Below are positions 32,188-37,935 of a DNA stretch of 37,935 bases, piece by piece. Origin of the DNA: Candidatus Saccharimonadota bacterium (GTDB taxonomy: Bacteria; Patescibacteriota; Saccharimonadia; Saccharimonadales; UBA4665). The position numbers and the translations under genes are program-made. Within the stretch, counting starts at the first letter, position 1. Each line of letters begins with the position of its first letter. Under the pieces are notes generated by a model. The model made no database searches, was not told where the DNA came from, and saw nothing but the letters and a program-made list of their open reading frames with translations. The stretch lies in assembly GCA_028286385.1 (NCBI GenBank), contig JAQBRQ010000008.1, forward strand, positions 1 through 37,935, in the 5' to 3' direction.

Positions 32188-33155
32188 GACTTCTTCTTTC
32201 GCTTGGCTCCGGACTTCTTGGATTTAGCTGATTTCTTCTTCGCCGACTTAGCTTTATTCGGCTGACTAGCTTGAGCAGGCTGAGCAACAACTTCGGCCTC
32301 AGGAATGGCTTTTACGTCTTTGCGACCCGGCTTGTCGGCCAGCGCTTCGAGCTCTGTCTCGTCCTTACCGAGGACAATACTCTGCTGGATAAAGGCTACG
32401 AGACCGCCAACCAACCAGTACAGACCAAGGGCTGATGGCAAATTAACGGTGAAGACGAAGATCATGACCGGGATCAGGTAACGGGTGCTGCGGCCAATAG
32501 CGGCGTTAACCTCGGACTGATCAGCTTGCTTGCCAGCACCTGCTTCTTTGAGGATAGCCCGCAGGCTGCGTTGGTCTTTTGTGTCGGGCATCAATTGCTT
32601 TGCTTGAAAGTACTGGGCAACAGCGCTGCCAAGGACAATCAACATGGCCGGCCAGTATAGGCCGTTAGCACTTATCGCCGCTCGACCGAGGTCAACAAAG
32701 CCCAGCAAGGTGTTGTCGAAGCGGTGAATATTATGACTTAACTCCTGTATCCAACCGAAGTGCTGCACAAACGGATACGAAAAATCAACGATGCTGTGCG
32801 GATCTTTGATGATCTTTTGCAGGCCGCTATACAGACCAATCAAGACGATAAACTGAACGATCAGTGTCGGGAAGGCGCCGAGCGGATTAATGCCGCGCTC
32901 TTTATAGAGCTCCATGAGCATTTGCGATTCTTTTTGGCGGTTGCCCTTGGTGGCTGCCTTGATCTTCTTGAGCTCGGGCTGCATGGCACGCATTGCCTTG
33001 GCTTGGTGGAGCTGCTTTTTTACAAGCGGCCACAATAGCAAACGAATGACAATCGTGAATATAATCAGGGCCAAACCAAAGTTGTGACCAGGTATAAGCG
33101 CGTAGATAACCACGAGTAAGTTAAATAGCGGCTGAACAATAAACGTCGTAAACAT
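32184..33155 (-). CDS. yidC: Membrane protein insertase YidC/Oxa1
   Basis: A 323-residue insertase of the short Gram-positive/organelle type, without the large periplasmic domain of proteobacterial YidC. It has the L-L-W-P-L-V-K-K-Q-L-H-Q-A-K-A-M segment holding the conserved groove-side basic residues, the M-Q-P-E-L-K-K-I-K coiled cytoplasmic loop, L-P-S-A-L-G-L-Y-W near 245, and a Lys-rich C-terminal tail of about 40 residues like ribosome-binding Oxa1 tails. It inserts membrane proteins, in line with the many polytopic products here. It lies seven bases after rnpA. Confidence 0.95.
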   Translation of the reverse strand: MFTTFIVQPLFNLLVVIYALIPGHNFGLALIIFTIVIRLLLWPLVKKQLHQAKAMRAMQPELKKIKAATKGNRQKESQMLMELYKERGINPLGAFPTLIVQFIVLIGLYSGLQKIIKDPHSIVDFSYPFVQHFGWIQELSHNIHRFDNTLLGFVDLGRAAISANGLYWPAMLIVLGSAVAQYFQAKQLMPDTKDQRSLRAILKEAGAGKQADQSEVNAAIGRSTRYLIPVMIFVFTVNLPSALGLYWLVGGLVAFIQQSIVLGKDETELEALADKPGRKDVKAIPEAEVVAQPAQASQPNKAKSAKKKSAKSKKSGAKRKKKS

Positions 33156-33161
33156 GAGGCT

Positions 33162-33578
33162 TTACTTCTCTTCCTTTTTGGATATATCTAGGTCTACTAT
33201 AGCATGCTTGACCGGTGTTTGACCGCTTGCCGTGGCTTGATTGATGACCTTTTGCAGTAATTCATTGATCATCGTCTTTAACTTGGACGCCTCTAGATCG
33301 GCCACTTGCTCACTGAAGACCGTGAACACAACATCGGTACCTGGTGCCGGCTGATCGTCGGCAGTACGGACCAGTTCGTAGACACGTCGGCGAATACGAT
33401 TACGCACCACGGCTGATTTATGCACCTTTTTACTAACTACCACCGCCACTCTATAAGCTTTGCGTGGATCACGGGTAGCAAACTTTACACTGATGAGTGA
33501 GCCGCGAAAGCCCTGCCCGCGCTGATAAACGCCGCGGAGACTGCCATAGCCATGAAATCGGTGTGCTTGAGCAAGCAT
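33162..33578 (-). CDS. rnpA: Ribonuclease P protein component
   Basis: A 138-residue protein with the RNase P protein signature R-N-R-I-R-R-R-V-Y-E near 59-68, preceded by the central-strand V-A-V-V-V-S-K-K-V-H-K-S-A. It helps the RNA subunit mature tRNA 5' ends. A tail of about 20 residues with no family match follows. The AGGAG ribosome site overlaps the end of rpmH, consistent with the conserved rpmH-rnpA operon. Confidence 0.93.
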   Translation of the reverse strand: MLAQAHRFHGYGSLRGVYQRGQGFRGSLISVKFATRDPRKAYRVAVVVSKKVHKSAVVRNRIRRRVYELVRTADDQPAPGTDVVFTVFSEQVADLEASKLKTMINELLQKVINQATASGQTPVKHAIVDLDISKKEEK

Positions 33579-33593
33579 AAGGTAGCTTGCTCC

Positions 33594-33731
33594 TTAGGCT
33601 GAAAGTTTTGTGCGACCCTTGTTGCGGCGGCGCTGAAGAACGTTGCGGCCAGCTTTGGTAGCCATGCGCTTTAGAAAACCGTGTTCGCGGGCGCGTGAGC
33701 GCTTCTTTGGTTGATATGTTCGCTTTGGCAT
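33594..33731 (-). CDS. rpmH: Ribosomal protein L34
   Basis: A 45-residue very basic protein, starting [10 protein letters not shown] and containing H-G-F-L-K-R-M and [10 protein letters not shown], all standard L34 residues. The length is normal. AAGGA lies six bases upstream of the ATG. The promoter at 33770-33798 is the strongest consensus match in this window. It is first in the rpmH-rnpA-yidC-jag unit and the last gene before the origin. Confidence 0.97.
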   Translation of the reverse strand: MPKRTYQPKKRSRAREHGFLKRMATKAGRNVLQRRRNKGRTKLSA

Positions 33732-33769
33732 AGTAATTCCTTATTAGATTTGTTAGATATGTTGACATG

Positions 33770-33798
33770 ATTATATCTGTTATCCACCTCTTTGTAAA
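33770..33798 (-). promoter_or_regulatory. Promoter of rpmH with a DnaA box in its spacer
   Basis: On the minus strand TTTACA (33798-33793), a 17-bp spacer and TATAAT (33775-33770), close to full sigma-70 consensus. The spacer holds GGTGGATAA, the complement of the DnaA-box-like TTATCCACC at 33780-33788. DnaA binding there would block this ribosomal/RNase P operon. Confidence 0.7.
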
Positions 33799-34014
33799 GA
33801 GTTGTGCCCAGGCCATGGCCCGTCGAAGCTTTTCTGTCGGCTAATGGCGTAGTTTTCACAATAGATAACCTCAAATTTGGTCTACTTATCCACCAATTCG
33901 TCAGTCTTGTCCACAGATTACTAGATGGGAGCGTTGGCTGTGTATAAATCTACCCCCGTTGTCATGATTTTCGTAGTTTTGACCAAGTTTTAAAAAAGAA
34001 TCTCAGAAAAGGTG

Positions 34015-34058
34015 TGGAAAACTTCCCCTCTGTCGGGTATATTAGGGATACATTAGGA
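34015..34058 (+). promoter_or_regulatory. Promoter and ribosome site of dnaA
   Basis: TGGAAA (34015-34020), 17 bp and TATATT (34038-34043) form a moderate promoter. The -35 lies inside the minus-strand DnaA box at 34013-34021, so DnaA could repress itself. AGGAG at 34054-34058 is six bases from the ATG at 34065. Confidence 0.5.
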
Positions 34059-34064
34059 GCGGTT

Positions 34065-35468
34065 ATGCAGCACGATGGTTTGTGGCAAGCAGTTTTGGGG
34101 GAGATAGAGCTATCCGTTTCTCGCGGCAACTTTGTCACGTGGTTTAAAACGACGACCTTGCTCAAGCAAGATGACGGTCTTATTGTAATTGGCGTCACCA
34201 GCATCTTCATTAAGCGAACCCTCGAAAAGAAATACACCGAGCTCTTAACGACTGTTTTGCAGAAAAATGGAGTCAAAGTTGACAGCGTTGAGTTCAAGAC
34301 GGTGTCATCCAGCTCGCCGAAGCCGTCTGATCATCGCGATAAACCAGTTGTACTCAGCGAGCTACAAGCCAAGCAATCAAACGTCACCTCTTCTGCGCCA
34401 GCGACTCAACAGTTTGCCGGCGACCCAAAGAATGTTTTGTCCCATGACTACGGCCAGGGATTAAACGAACGCTACACGCTCGACAACTTCGTCGTTGGTG
34501 ATGGCAACGAGCTGGCTTTTGCCGCTTGCCAGTCAATTGCCGGTCAACCGAGCACAAAGTATAACCCGTTGTTGCTCTATGGCGGCGTTGGCATTGGCAA
34601 AACTCACCTAATTCAGGCCGTTGGCAATGCCATTGCCGCTCACGATCCAAAAGCTAAGATCCTTTACATATCGACTGAGCAGTTCGTCCGTGAATTCGTG
34701 CAGGCGTTAAGACTGCGCACCACCGCGGCCTTTGCCAGCTACTACCGCACAGCCGATGTCTTGATCGTTGACGATATACAGTTCATCGCCGGCAAAGATA
34801 AGACACAGGAAGAATTCTTCCACACCTTTAACACGCTGCACCAGGCTAATAAGCAGATTATTATGAGCTCCGATAAACCACCGAAGGAAATCCATGGTCT
34901 CGAGGCACGTTTGCAGTCACGTTTCGCCGGCGGCATGAGTATCGACATGCAAATCCCTGACTTTGAAACCCGTTGCGCCATCATCGAAACCAAAGCCGCC
35001 AATCATGGCACTGCCTTGGACCCAGAAGTTATCGAATACCTGGCAACTAATGGCCAGACCAACATTCGTGAGCTCGAGGGCGCTCTTAACCAACTACTGG
35101 CCTGGTGTGAAATGCGCAATATTGAACCGACACTCGACCTGACAGCCAGCTTGCTGAACGTCAGCAAAACTAGGCCGAAGCATTTGAGCGCCAAGCAGAT
35201 CATTGAACGAACCGCGCGTCATTTCCAGATCCCAATAGAAGACATTGTTGGTCCAAAGCGCGACAAAGATATTGTAGTCCCCCGCCAAGTTGCCATGTAC
35301 ATGCTCCGAAACGAACTTCATCTAAGCTTCCCAAAAATTGCCCGCGAGCTTGGCCGCAAAGATCATACCACTGCCATCCATTCAGTCGACAAAATTCAAA
35401 AAGAATCACAAGTTGATGCTGCGCTGCGCAACGCTATTTCCGAAATTAAGGAGCATCTCTATGCGTAA
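34065..35468 (+). CDS. dnaA: Chromosomal replication initiator DnaA
   Basis: A 467-residue protein with four domains. Domain I (about 1-75) binds DnaB/partners; domain II is a Ser/Pro-rich linker. The AAA+ domain has Walker A G-G-V-G-I-G-K-T at about 173-180, Walker B L-I-V-D-D near 233-237 and the initiator-specific helix around F-A-S-Y-Y-R. Domain IV has P-R-Q-V-A-M-Y and the DnaA signature G-R-K-D-H-T-T-A-I-H. ATG at 34065 is chosen because AGGAG lies at the right distance and the reading frame upstream to 34014 overlaps the promoter. Confidence 0.97.
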   Translation: MQHDGLWQAVLGEIELSVSRGNFVTWFKTTTLLKQDDGLIVIGVTSIFIKRTLEKKYTELLTTVLQKNGVKVDSVEFKTVSSSSPKPSDHRDKPVVLSELQAKQSNVTSSAPATQQFAGDPKNVLSHDYGQGLNERYTLDNFVVGDGNELAFAACQSIAGQPSTKYNPLLLYGGVGIGKTHLIQAVGNAIAAHDPKAKILYISTEQFVREFVQALRLRTTAAFASYYRTADVLIVDDIQFIAGKDKTQEEFFHTFNTLHQANKQIIMSSDKPPKEIHGLEARLQSRFAGGMSIDMQIPDFETRCAIIETKAANHGTALDPEVIEYLATNGQTNIRELEGALNQLLAWCEMRNIEPTLDLTASLLNVSKTRPKHLSAKQIIERTARHFQIPIEDIVGPKRDKDIVVPRQVAMYMLRNELHLSFPKIARELGRKDHTTAIHSVDKIQKESQVDAALRNAISEIKEHLYA

Positions 35469-35743
35469 TACTGTCCTTCGATCCAGTGCAAAAACTGTGG
35501 GTAAGGCTCTGGATTGGTGTGCAAAAATCATTTATTTATACACCCAAAATGTATTTTTACTGCAGCGTGTGTACAAAACTAGGGCTTTATACACGGCTTA
35601 TTCTGTATTTTTACCGTCCCTTTCCCACAGCAAAAAACAGGTTTTCCAATCTGTTAATACCGTATTTTTACCCACAATCCACACCACCTACAAAGACAAA
35701 CAAAAAATTATTAAACTTATTTAGTTACTAGTAGGAGACAACC
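35469..35743. repeat. dnaA-dnaN spacer with iterated motifs and DnaA-like boxes
   Basis: Non-coding, 275 bases, AT-rich. GTATTTTTAC occurs exactly three times, at 35551-35560, 35605-35614 and 35662-35671, 54 and 57 bases apart. TTTATACAC occurs at 35535-35543 and 35586-35594, each 16-19 bases before one of them. DnaA-like boxes are at 35496-35504 (minus, TTACCCACA), 35621-35629 (TTTCCCACA) and 35668-35676 (TTACCCACA). The end (35690-35730) is almost pure A/T. A second origin cluster, or a control site for dnaN, is plausible. TAGGAG near 35732 serves dnaN. Confidence 0.7.
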
Positions 35744-36835
35744 ATGAAATTACAAGTAACCCAGGAAAACCTTAATCGTGCACTCGGCTCAGTAGCCCGT
35801 GTCGCCAATAGTCGCGGCACCTTACCAATACTCGCGAACGTACTTATTAAGACCAGTAATAACCGGCTCAGTATTGCCGCAACAAACCTTGATATTGCTA
35901 TTACACACTACATTGGCGCCAAAGTAACAGAAGAAGGTTCCATCACTGTCCCTGCCCGTTTGATGCAAGATTTTGTAAACAGCCTACCTGATGGCACGAT
36001 CGAACTTGACCTTCAAGAATCTAAACTGCATGTCACCACCGACCAATACAAGTCCGTGGTCAACGGCATCATGGCCGATGACTTCCCTGTTATGCCGGCT
36101 ATTACGAGCGGCAAACAATGGAGTGTCGACGGCGCCTTATTTAAAAAAGGCTTACAGCAAGTCGTCTTCGCTGCCTCCAGTGACGAAACCCGTCCTGTTT
36201 TGACTGGCGTACTATTCCAAACCGCCGAGGGTAAGTTGCATATTGCGGCAACCGACAGTTATCGCCTTGCCGAGAAAAACCTCGGTGCCAACAAAGAAGA
36301 CGTTCAGTTATTGATCCCGGCCTCCGCCATGCAAGACTTACTACGTGTGATCGGTGATGGCAATGATCCCGTACAGGTGACCCACGACGAACAACAAGTC
36401 CTGTTCCAAGTCGGTGACGTTGAACTGGTTACGCGCCTGGTTGATGGTAAATACCCTGATTACCGAAAACTTATTCCAGCGTCATTTGCTACCGAAGCGA
36501 CGCTCAAGCGCAGTGATTTTGTAAATGTCACCAAAGTATCGAGCCTGTTCGCCCGTGAGTCGGCCGGTAGTGTGACCATCGAGGTCGATGAATCCAAGGG
36601 TGAAATCAGTATTCGCTCCGTGGCCTCACAGCTTGGTGAAAACACCGCTACCGCCACCGCAGTAGTTAATGGCAGCGGCAGTATTACCCTTAACTCCCGC
36701 TACTTGCTCGATGCCCTTAACGCGCTATCTGGCGATGAAGTTACCTTCGGCTTTAACGGTAAGCTTGAGCCAACCTCGCTTCGCGATCCGAAAGCCGCCG
36801 ACTACCAGCACATAATCATGCCCCTAAAAAGCTAA
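35744..36835 (+). CDS. dnaN: DNA polymerase III sliding clamp (beta)
   Basis: A 363-residue protein with the three repeated clamp domains. Landmarks are M-K-L-Q-V-T-Q-E-N-L at the start, L-P-I-L-A-N-V-L near 27, the central S-S-D-E-T-R-P-V-L-T-G-V-L near 145-160 and the final I-M-P-L-K-S, close to the M-P-M-R-L end that shapes the partner-binding pocket. It tethers polymerase to DNA. Length is normal. GGAG lies about seven bases before the ATG. Confidence 0.97.
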   Translation: MKLQVTQENLNRALGSVARVANSRGTLPILANVLIKTSNNRLSIAATNLDIAITHYIGAKVTEEGSITVPARLMQDFVNSLPDGTIELDLQESKLHVTTDQYKSVVNGIMADDFPVMPAITSGKQWSVDGALFKKGLQQVVFAASSDETRPVLTGVLFQTAEGKLHIAATDSYRLAEKNLGANKEDVQLLIPASAMQDLLRVIGDGNDPVQVTHDEQQVLFQVGDVELVTRLVDGKYPDYRKLIPASFATEATLKRSDFVNVTKVSSLFARESAGSVTIEVDESKGEISIRSVASQLGENTATATAVVNGSGSITLNSRYLLDALNALSGDEVTFGFNGKLEPTSLRDPKAADYQHIIMPLKS

Positions 36836-36853
36836 CCAACCCTACTCACCGTA

Positions 36854-36913
36854 TGTTTTTTAGCAATTCCACTGCAGACACAAAACGGCCTGCTTCGGAA
36901 CAGCTAAAAAACA
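36854..36913. repeat. 11-bp inverted repeat before recF
   Basis: TGTTTTTTAGC (36854-36864) and GCTAAAAAACA (36903-36913) are perfect inverted copies 38 bases apart. The match continues outward with one bulged base (GTA / GTAC). The right arm abuts the recF -10. It could be a weak dnaN 3' hairpin or an operator over the recF promoter. Confidence 0.6.
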
Positions 36914-36914
36914 G

Positions 36915-36920
36915 TACAAT
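36915..36920 (+). promoter_or_regulatory. -10-like TACAAT of recF, leaderless geometry
   Basis: TACAAT ends six bases before the recF ATG at 36927. No Shine-Dalgarno sequence is present, so recF is probably read from a leaderless mRNA or from weak read-through of dnaN. Confidence 0.45.
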
Positions 36921-36926
36921 TAAGTC

Positions 36927-37935
36927 ATGATAACCGATCTTAGGTTGCAGTATTTCCGCTCGTACGACGACGAGTCGTTTGAGCTCAGCCCGGGTGTTAA
37001 TATTGTGGTTGGCCCAAATGCTAGCGGCAAAACTAATCTGTTGGAGGCCGTACTGGTGCTTGCCCGTGGCGGTTCATACCGGGCTAGCGACGCTGACCTG
37101 ATTGGTTTTGACCAACCGTGGGCCCGGCTTGATGCGCATATGGTTAATAACTCCGTGCGCACCGTTAAAATTGTTGATGAACCCAAGTTGGTAAAATCGT
37201 ACGAGATCGAAGGCAAAACCTACAAGCGCCTGAGCCTCGGTCTAAGCTTGCCGGTGGTGCTGTTCGAACCAAACCACCTCCAGTTACTGTCGGGCGGGCC
37301 TGAGCGCCGCCGGACCTACCTGGACGACCTGCTGGAGCAGACCACGCCCGGCTATGGCACCCTCCGCCGGCAGTACAAGCGCGCCCTAGCGCAGCGAAAC
37401 AGTTTACTAAAACAGCCAGGCTCTTTGGTTGCCACTCAAATCTTCCCCTGGAACCTGCGCTTGAGTGAGCTAGCTGGGCAAATTGTTCGGCACCGCACAG
37501 CGCTGGTTGAACAGATGAGCGAAAGCATCGACTCACTATATAAAGAGCTGTCGCAAACCAACACCGCGGTCTCTGTTGTTTACGAGAGTGGTTGGCCCGC
37601 AGATGTCTACGAAACCAGTCTGCTAAAAAAACTAGAAGCAAGCCTTGAACTCGATCGACTCAGGGGCTTCACTGCCTCCGGCCCGCACCGCGAAGACCTC
37701 CAAGTACAATTTGATGGCCGCCCAACCGCCGAAACCGCCTCCCGCGGCGAAACCCGCACTGCCGTGCTGGCGCTCAAAATCATCGAACTCAAAATCATCG
37801 AAGCCGCCCGCTCTGTAACGCCCATGTTGCTGTTAGACGACGTCTTCAGCGAACTAGACGGCAAGCGCCGCCACGCCCTCACCGACTACCTCGCCCCCTA
37901 CCAAACATTTATTACTACTACCGACGCTGACCTCG
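36927..37935 (+). CDS. recF: Recombination protein RecF, C-terminus beyond window
   Basis: 336 codons are present, with no stop before the window end; the family is usually 350-380 residues, so little is missing. Walker A is G-P-N-A-S-G-K-T (29-36), the ABC-like signature region is S-R-G-E-T-R-T, the RecF motif G-P-H-R-E-D-L precedes it, and Walker B is L-L-L-D-D-V-F-S-E-L-D. RecF loads RecA at gaps with RecO/RecR. The start is the ATG at 36927, where homology begins (M-I-T-D-L-R-L). A 15-bp exact tandem repeat occurs at 37773-37802. Confidence 0.95.
   Translation, partial: MITDLRLQYFRSYDDESFELSPGVNIVVGPNASGKTNLLEAVLVLARGGSYRASDADLIGFDQPWARLDAHMVNNSVRTVKIVDEPKLVKSYEIEGKTYKRLSLGLSLPVVLFEPNHLQLLSGGPERRRTYLDDLLEQTTPGYGTLRRQYKRALAQRNSLLKQPGSLVATQIFPWNLRLSELAGQIVRHRTALVEQMSESIDSLYKELSQTNTAVSVVYESGWPADVYETSLLKKLEASLELDRLRGFTASGPHREDLQVQFDGRPTAETASRGETRTAVLALKIIELKIIEAARSVTPMLLLDDVFSELDGKRRHALTDYLAPYQTFITTTDADL
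37773..37802 (+). repeat. 15-bp exact tandem repeat inside recF
   Basis: CTCAAAATCATCGAA occurs twice in direct succession and encodes L-K-I-I-E twice. It lies in the helix between the signature and Walker B. In frame, so the product stays intact. Confidence 0.9.

Larger units (their letters stand above)
33770..34064. other. oriC: Replication origin region upstream of dnaA
   Basis: The 333-base rpmH-dnaA gap has no gene. Boxes within one mismatch of TTATCCACA occur at 33780-33788 (TTATCCACC), 33886-33894 (TTATCCACC), 33907-33915 (TTGTCCACA), 33939-33947 (minus, TTATACACA) and 34013-34021 (minus, TTTTCCACA). Between the last two is an AT-rich stretch (about 33962-34010), a candidate unwinding element. 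Gene order rpmH | dnaA-dnaN-recF supports origin identity. GGCCATGGCC at 33811-33820 is a 10-bp palindrome of unknown meaning. Confidence 0.85.

Noticed and set aside
33811-33820. GGCCATGGCC palindrome as a functional origin element
   Set aside because: A single 10-bp palindrome with no repetition or known match; kept only as a note in the origin entry.
35338-35724. Plus-strand open frame spanning the end of dnaA and the spacer
   Set aside because: No ribosome site, low-complexity Tyr/Leu/Lys-rich product, and the spacer part is better explained by iterated motifs and DnaA-like boxes.
37165-37882. Minus-strand open frames opposite recF
   Set aside because: The plus strand encodes an unmistakable RecF with Walker A and B motifs; the minus frames are shadows.
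1-37935. Possible TGA recoding as glycine (SR1/Gracilibacteria code)
   Set aside because: TGA ends several genes cleanly, including the LexA-like gene, and forms part of many ATGA start/stop overlaps.

Overview
The window holds the chromosomal replication origin and, to its left, about 31 kb of surface-glycan genes. The right end has the classic bacterial origin order read outward: jag, yidC, rnpA and rpmH on the minus strand, a DnaA-box region, then dnaA, dnaN and recF (cut by the window end) on the plus strand. Very dense packing, short housekeeping proteins, a large glycosyltransferase load beside the origin, and a secreted protein type I associate with this group suggest a small-genome Patescibacteria/CPR bacterium, most likely a Saccharibacteria (TM7) relative. 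That assignment is inference. TGA is used as an ordinary stop, including at ATGA start/stop overlaps, so the genetic code looks standard and the recoded SR1/Gracilibacteria lineages are unlikely.

Layout. 1-2437 (minus): the start of an unknown gene, a LexA-type DNA-binding protein without a protease domain, a GtrA-like protein and a Wzy/ligase-like polymerase. 2467-6055 (plus): polyprenyl-phosphate glycosyl-1-phosphate transferase, a family 4 glycosyltransferase, galE. 6052-11452 (minus): Nudix-like protein, HAD phosphomannomutase-like protein, mannose-1-phosphate guanylyltransferase, then a GT2/GtrA/membrane-transferase trio. 11540-13825 (plus): two exported proteins, the second a putative muralytic domain joined to a six-blade lectin-like propeller. 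13822-17550 (minus): a second GT2/GtrA pair, a methyltransferase and a polytopic protein. 17579-20741 (plus): polytopic protein and methyltransferase. 20734-24556: three family 4 glycosyltransferases. 24566-28525 (minus): FkbM methyltransferase, GT2, Wzt and Wzm. 28603-31723: rmd (plus), gmd (minus), one more family 4 glycosyltransferase (plus). 31720 to the end: origin region.

How the genes fit together. Phosphomannomutase-like protein, ManC, Gmd and Rmd form a plausible route from mannose-6-phosphate to GDP-D-rhamnose. Several GT4 enzymes could polymerise it, Wzm/Wzt could export the lipid-linked chain, and the FkbM methyltransferase could modify it. A separate lipid-linked route (phosphoglycosyl transferase, GT4, GalE, Wzy-like protein) sits at the left. 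Two GtrA/GtrB-like modules with large membrane proteins suggest sugar transfer on the outer face of the membrane from polyprenyl-phosphate-sugars.

Transcription alternates in 14 blocks, usually starting from short divergent spacers and ending in convergent junctions that overlap by a few bases or lie within 9 bases. Many block-leading genes have a -10-like hexamer only 5-12 bases before the start codon, often in an extended form (TGNTANNNT), which points to common leaderless or near-leaderless mRNAs. Genes inside blocks, and several housekeeping genes, have ordinary Shine-Dalgarno sequences. I found no tRNA, rRNA, CRISPR array or insertion sequence.
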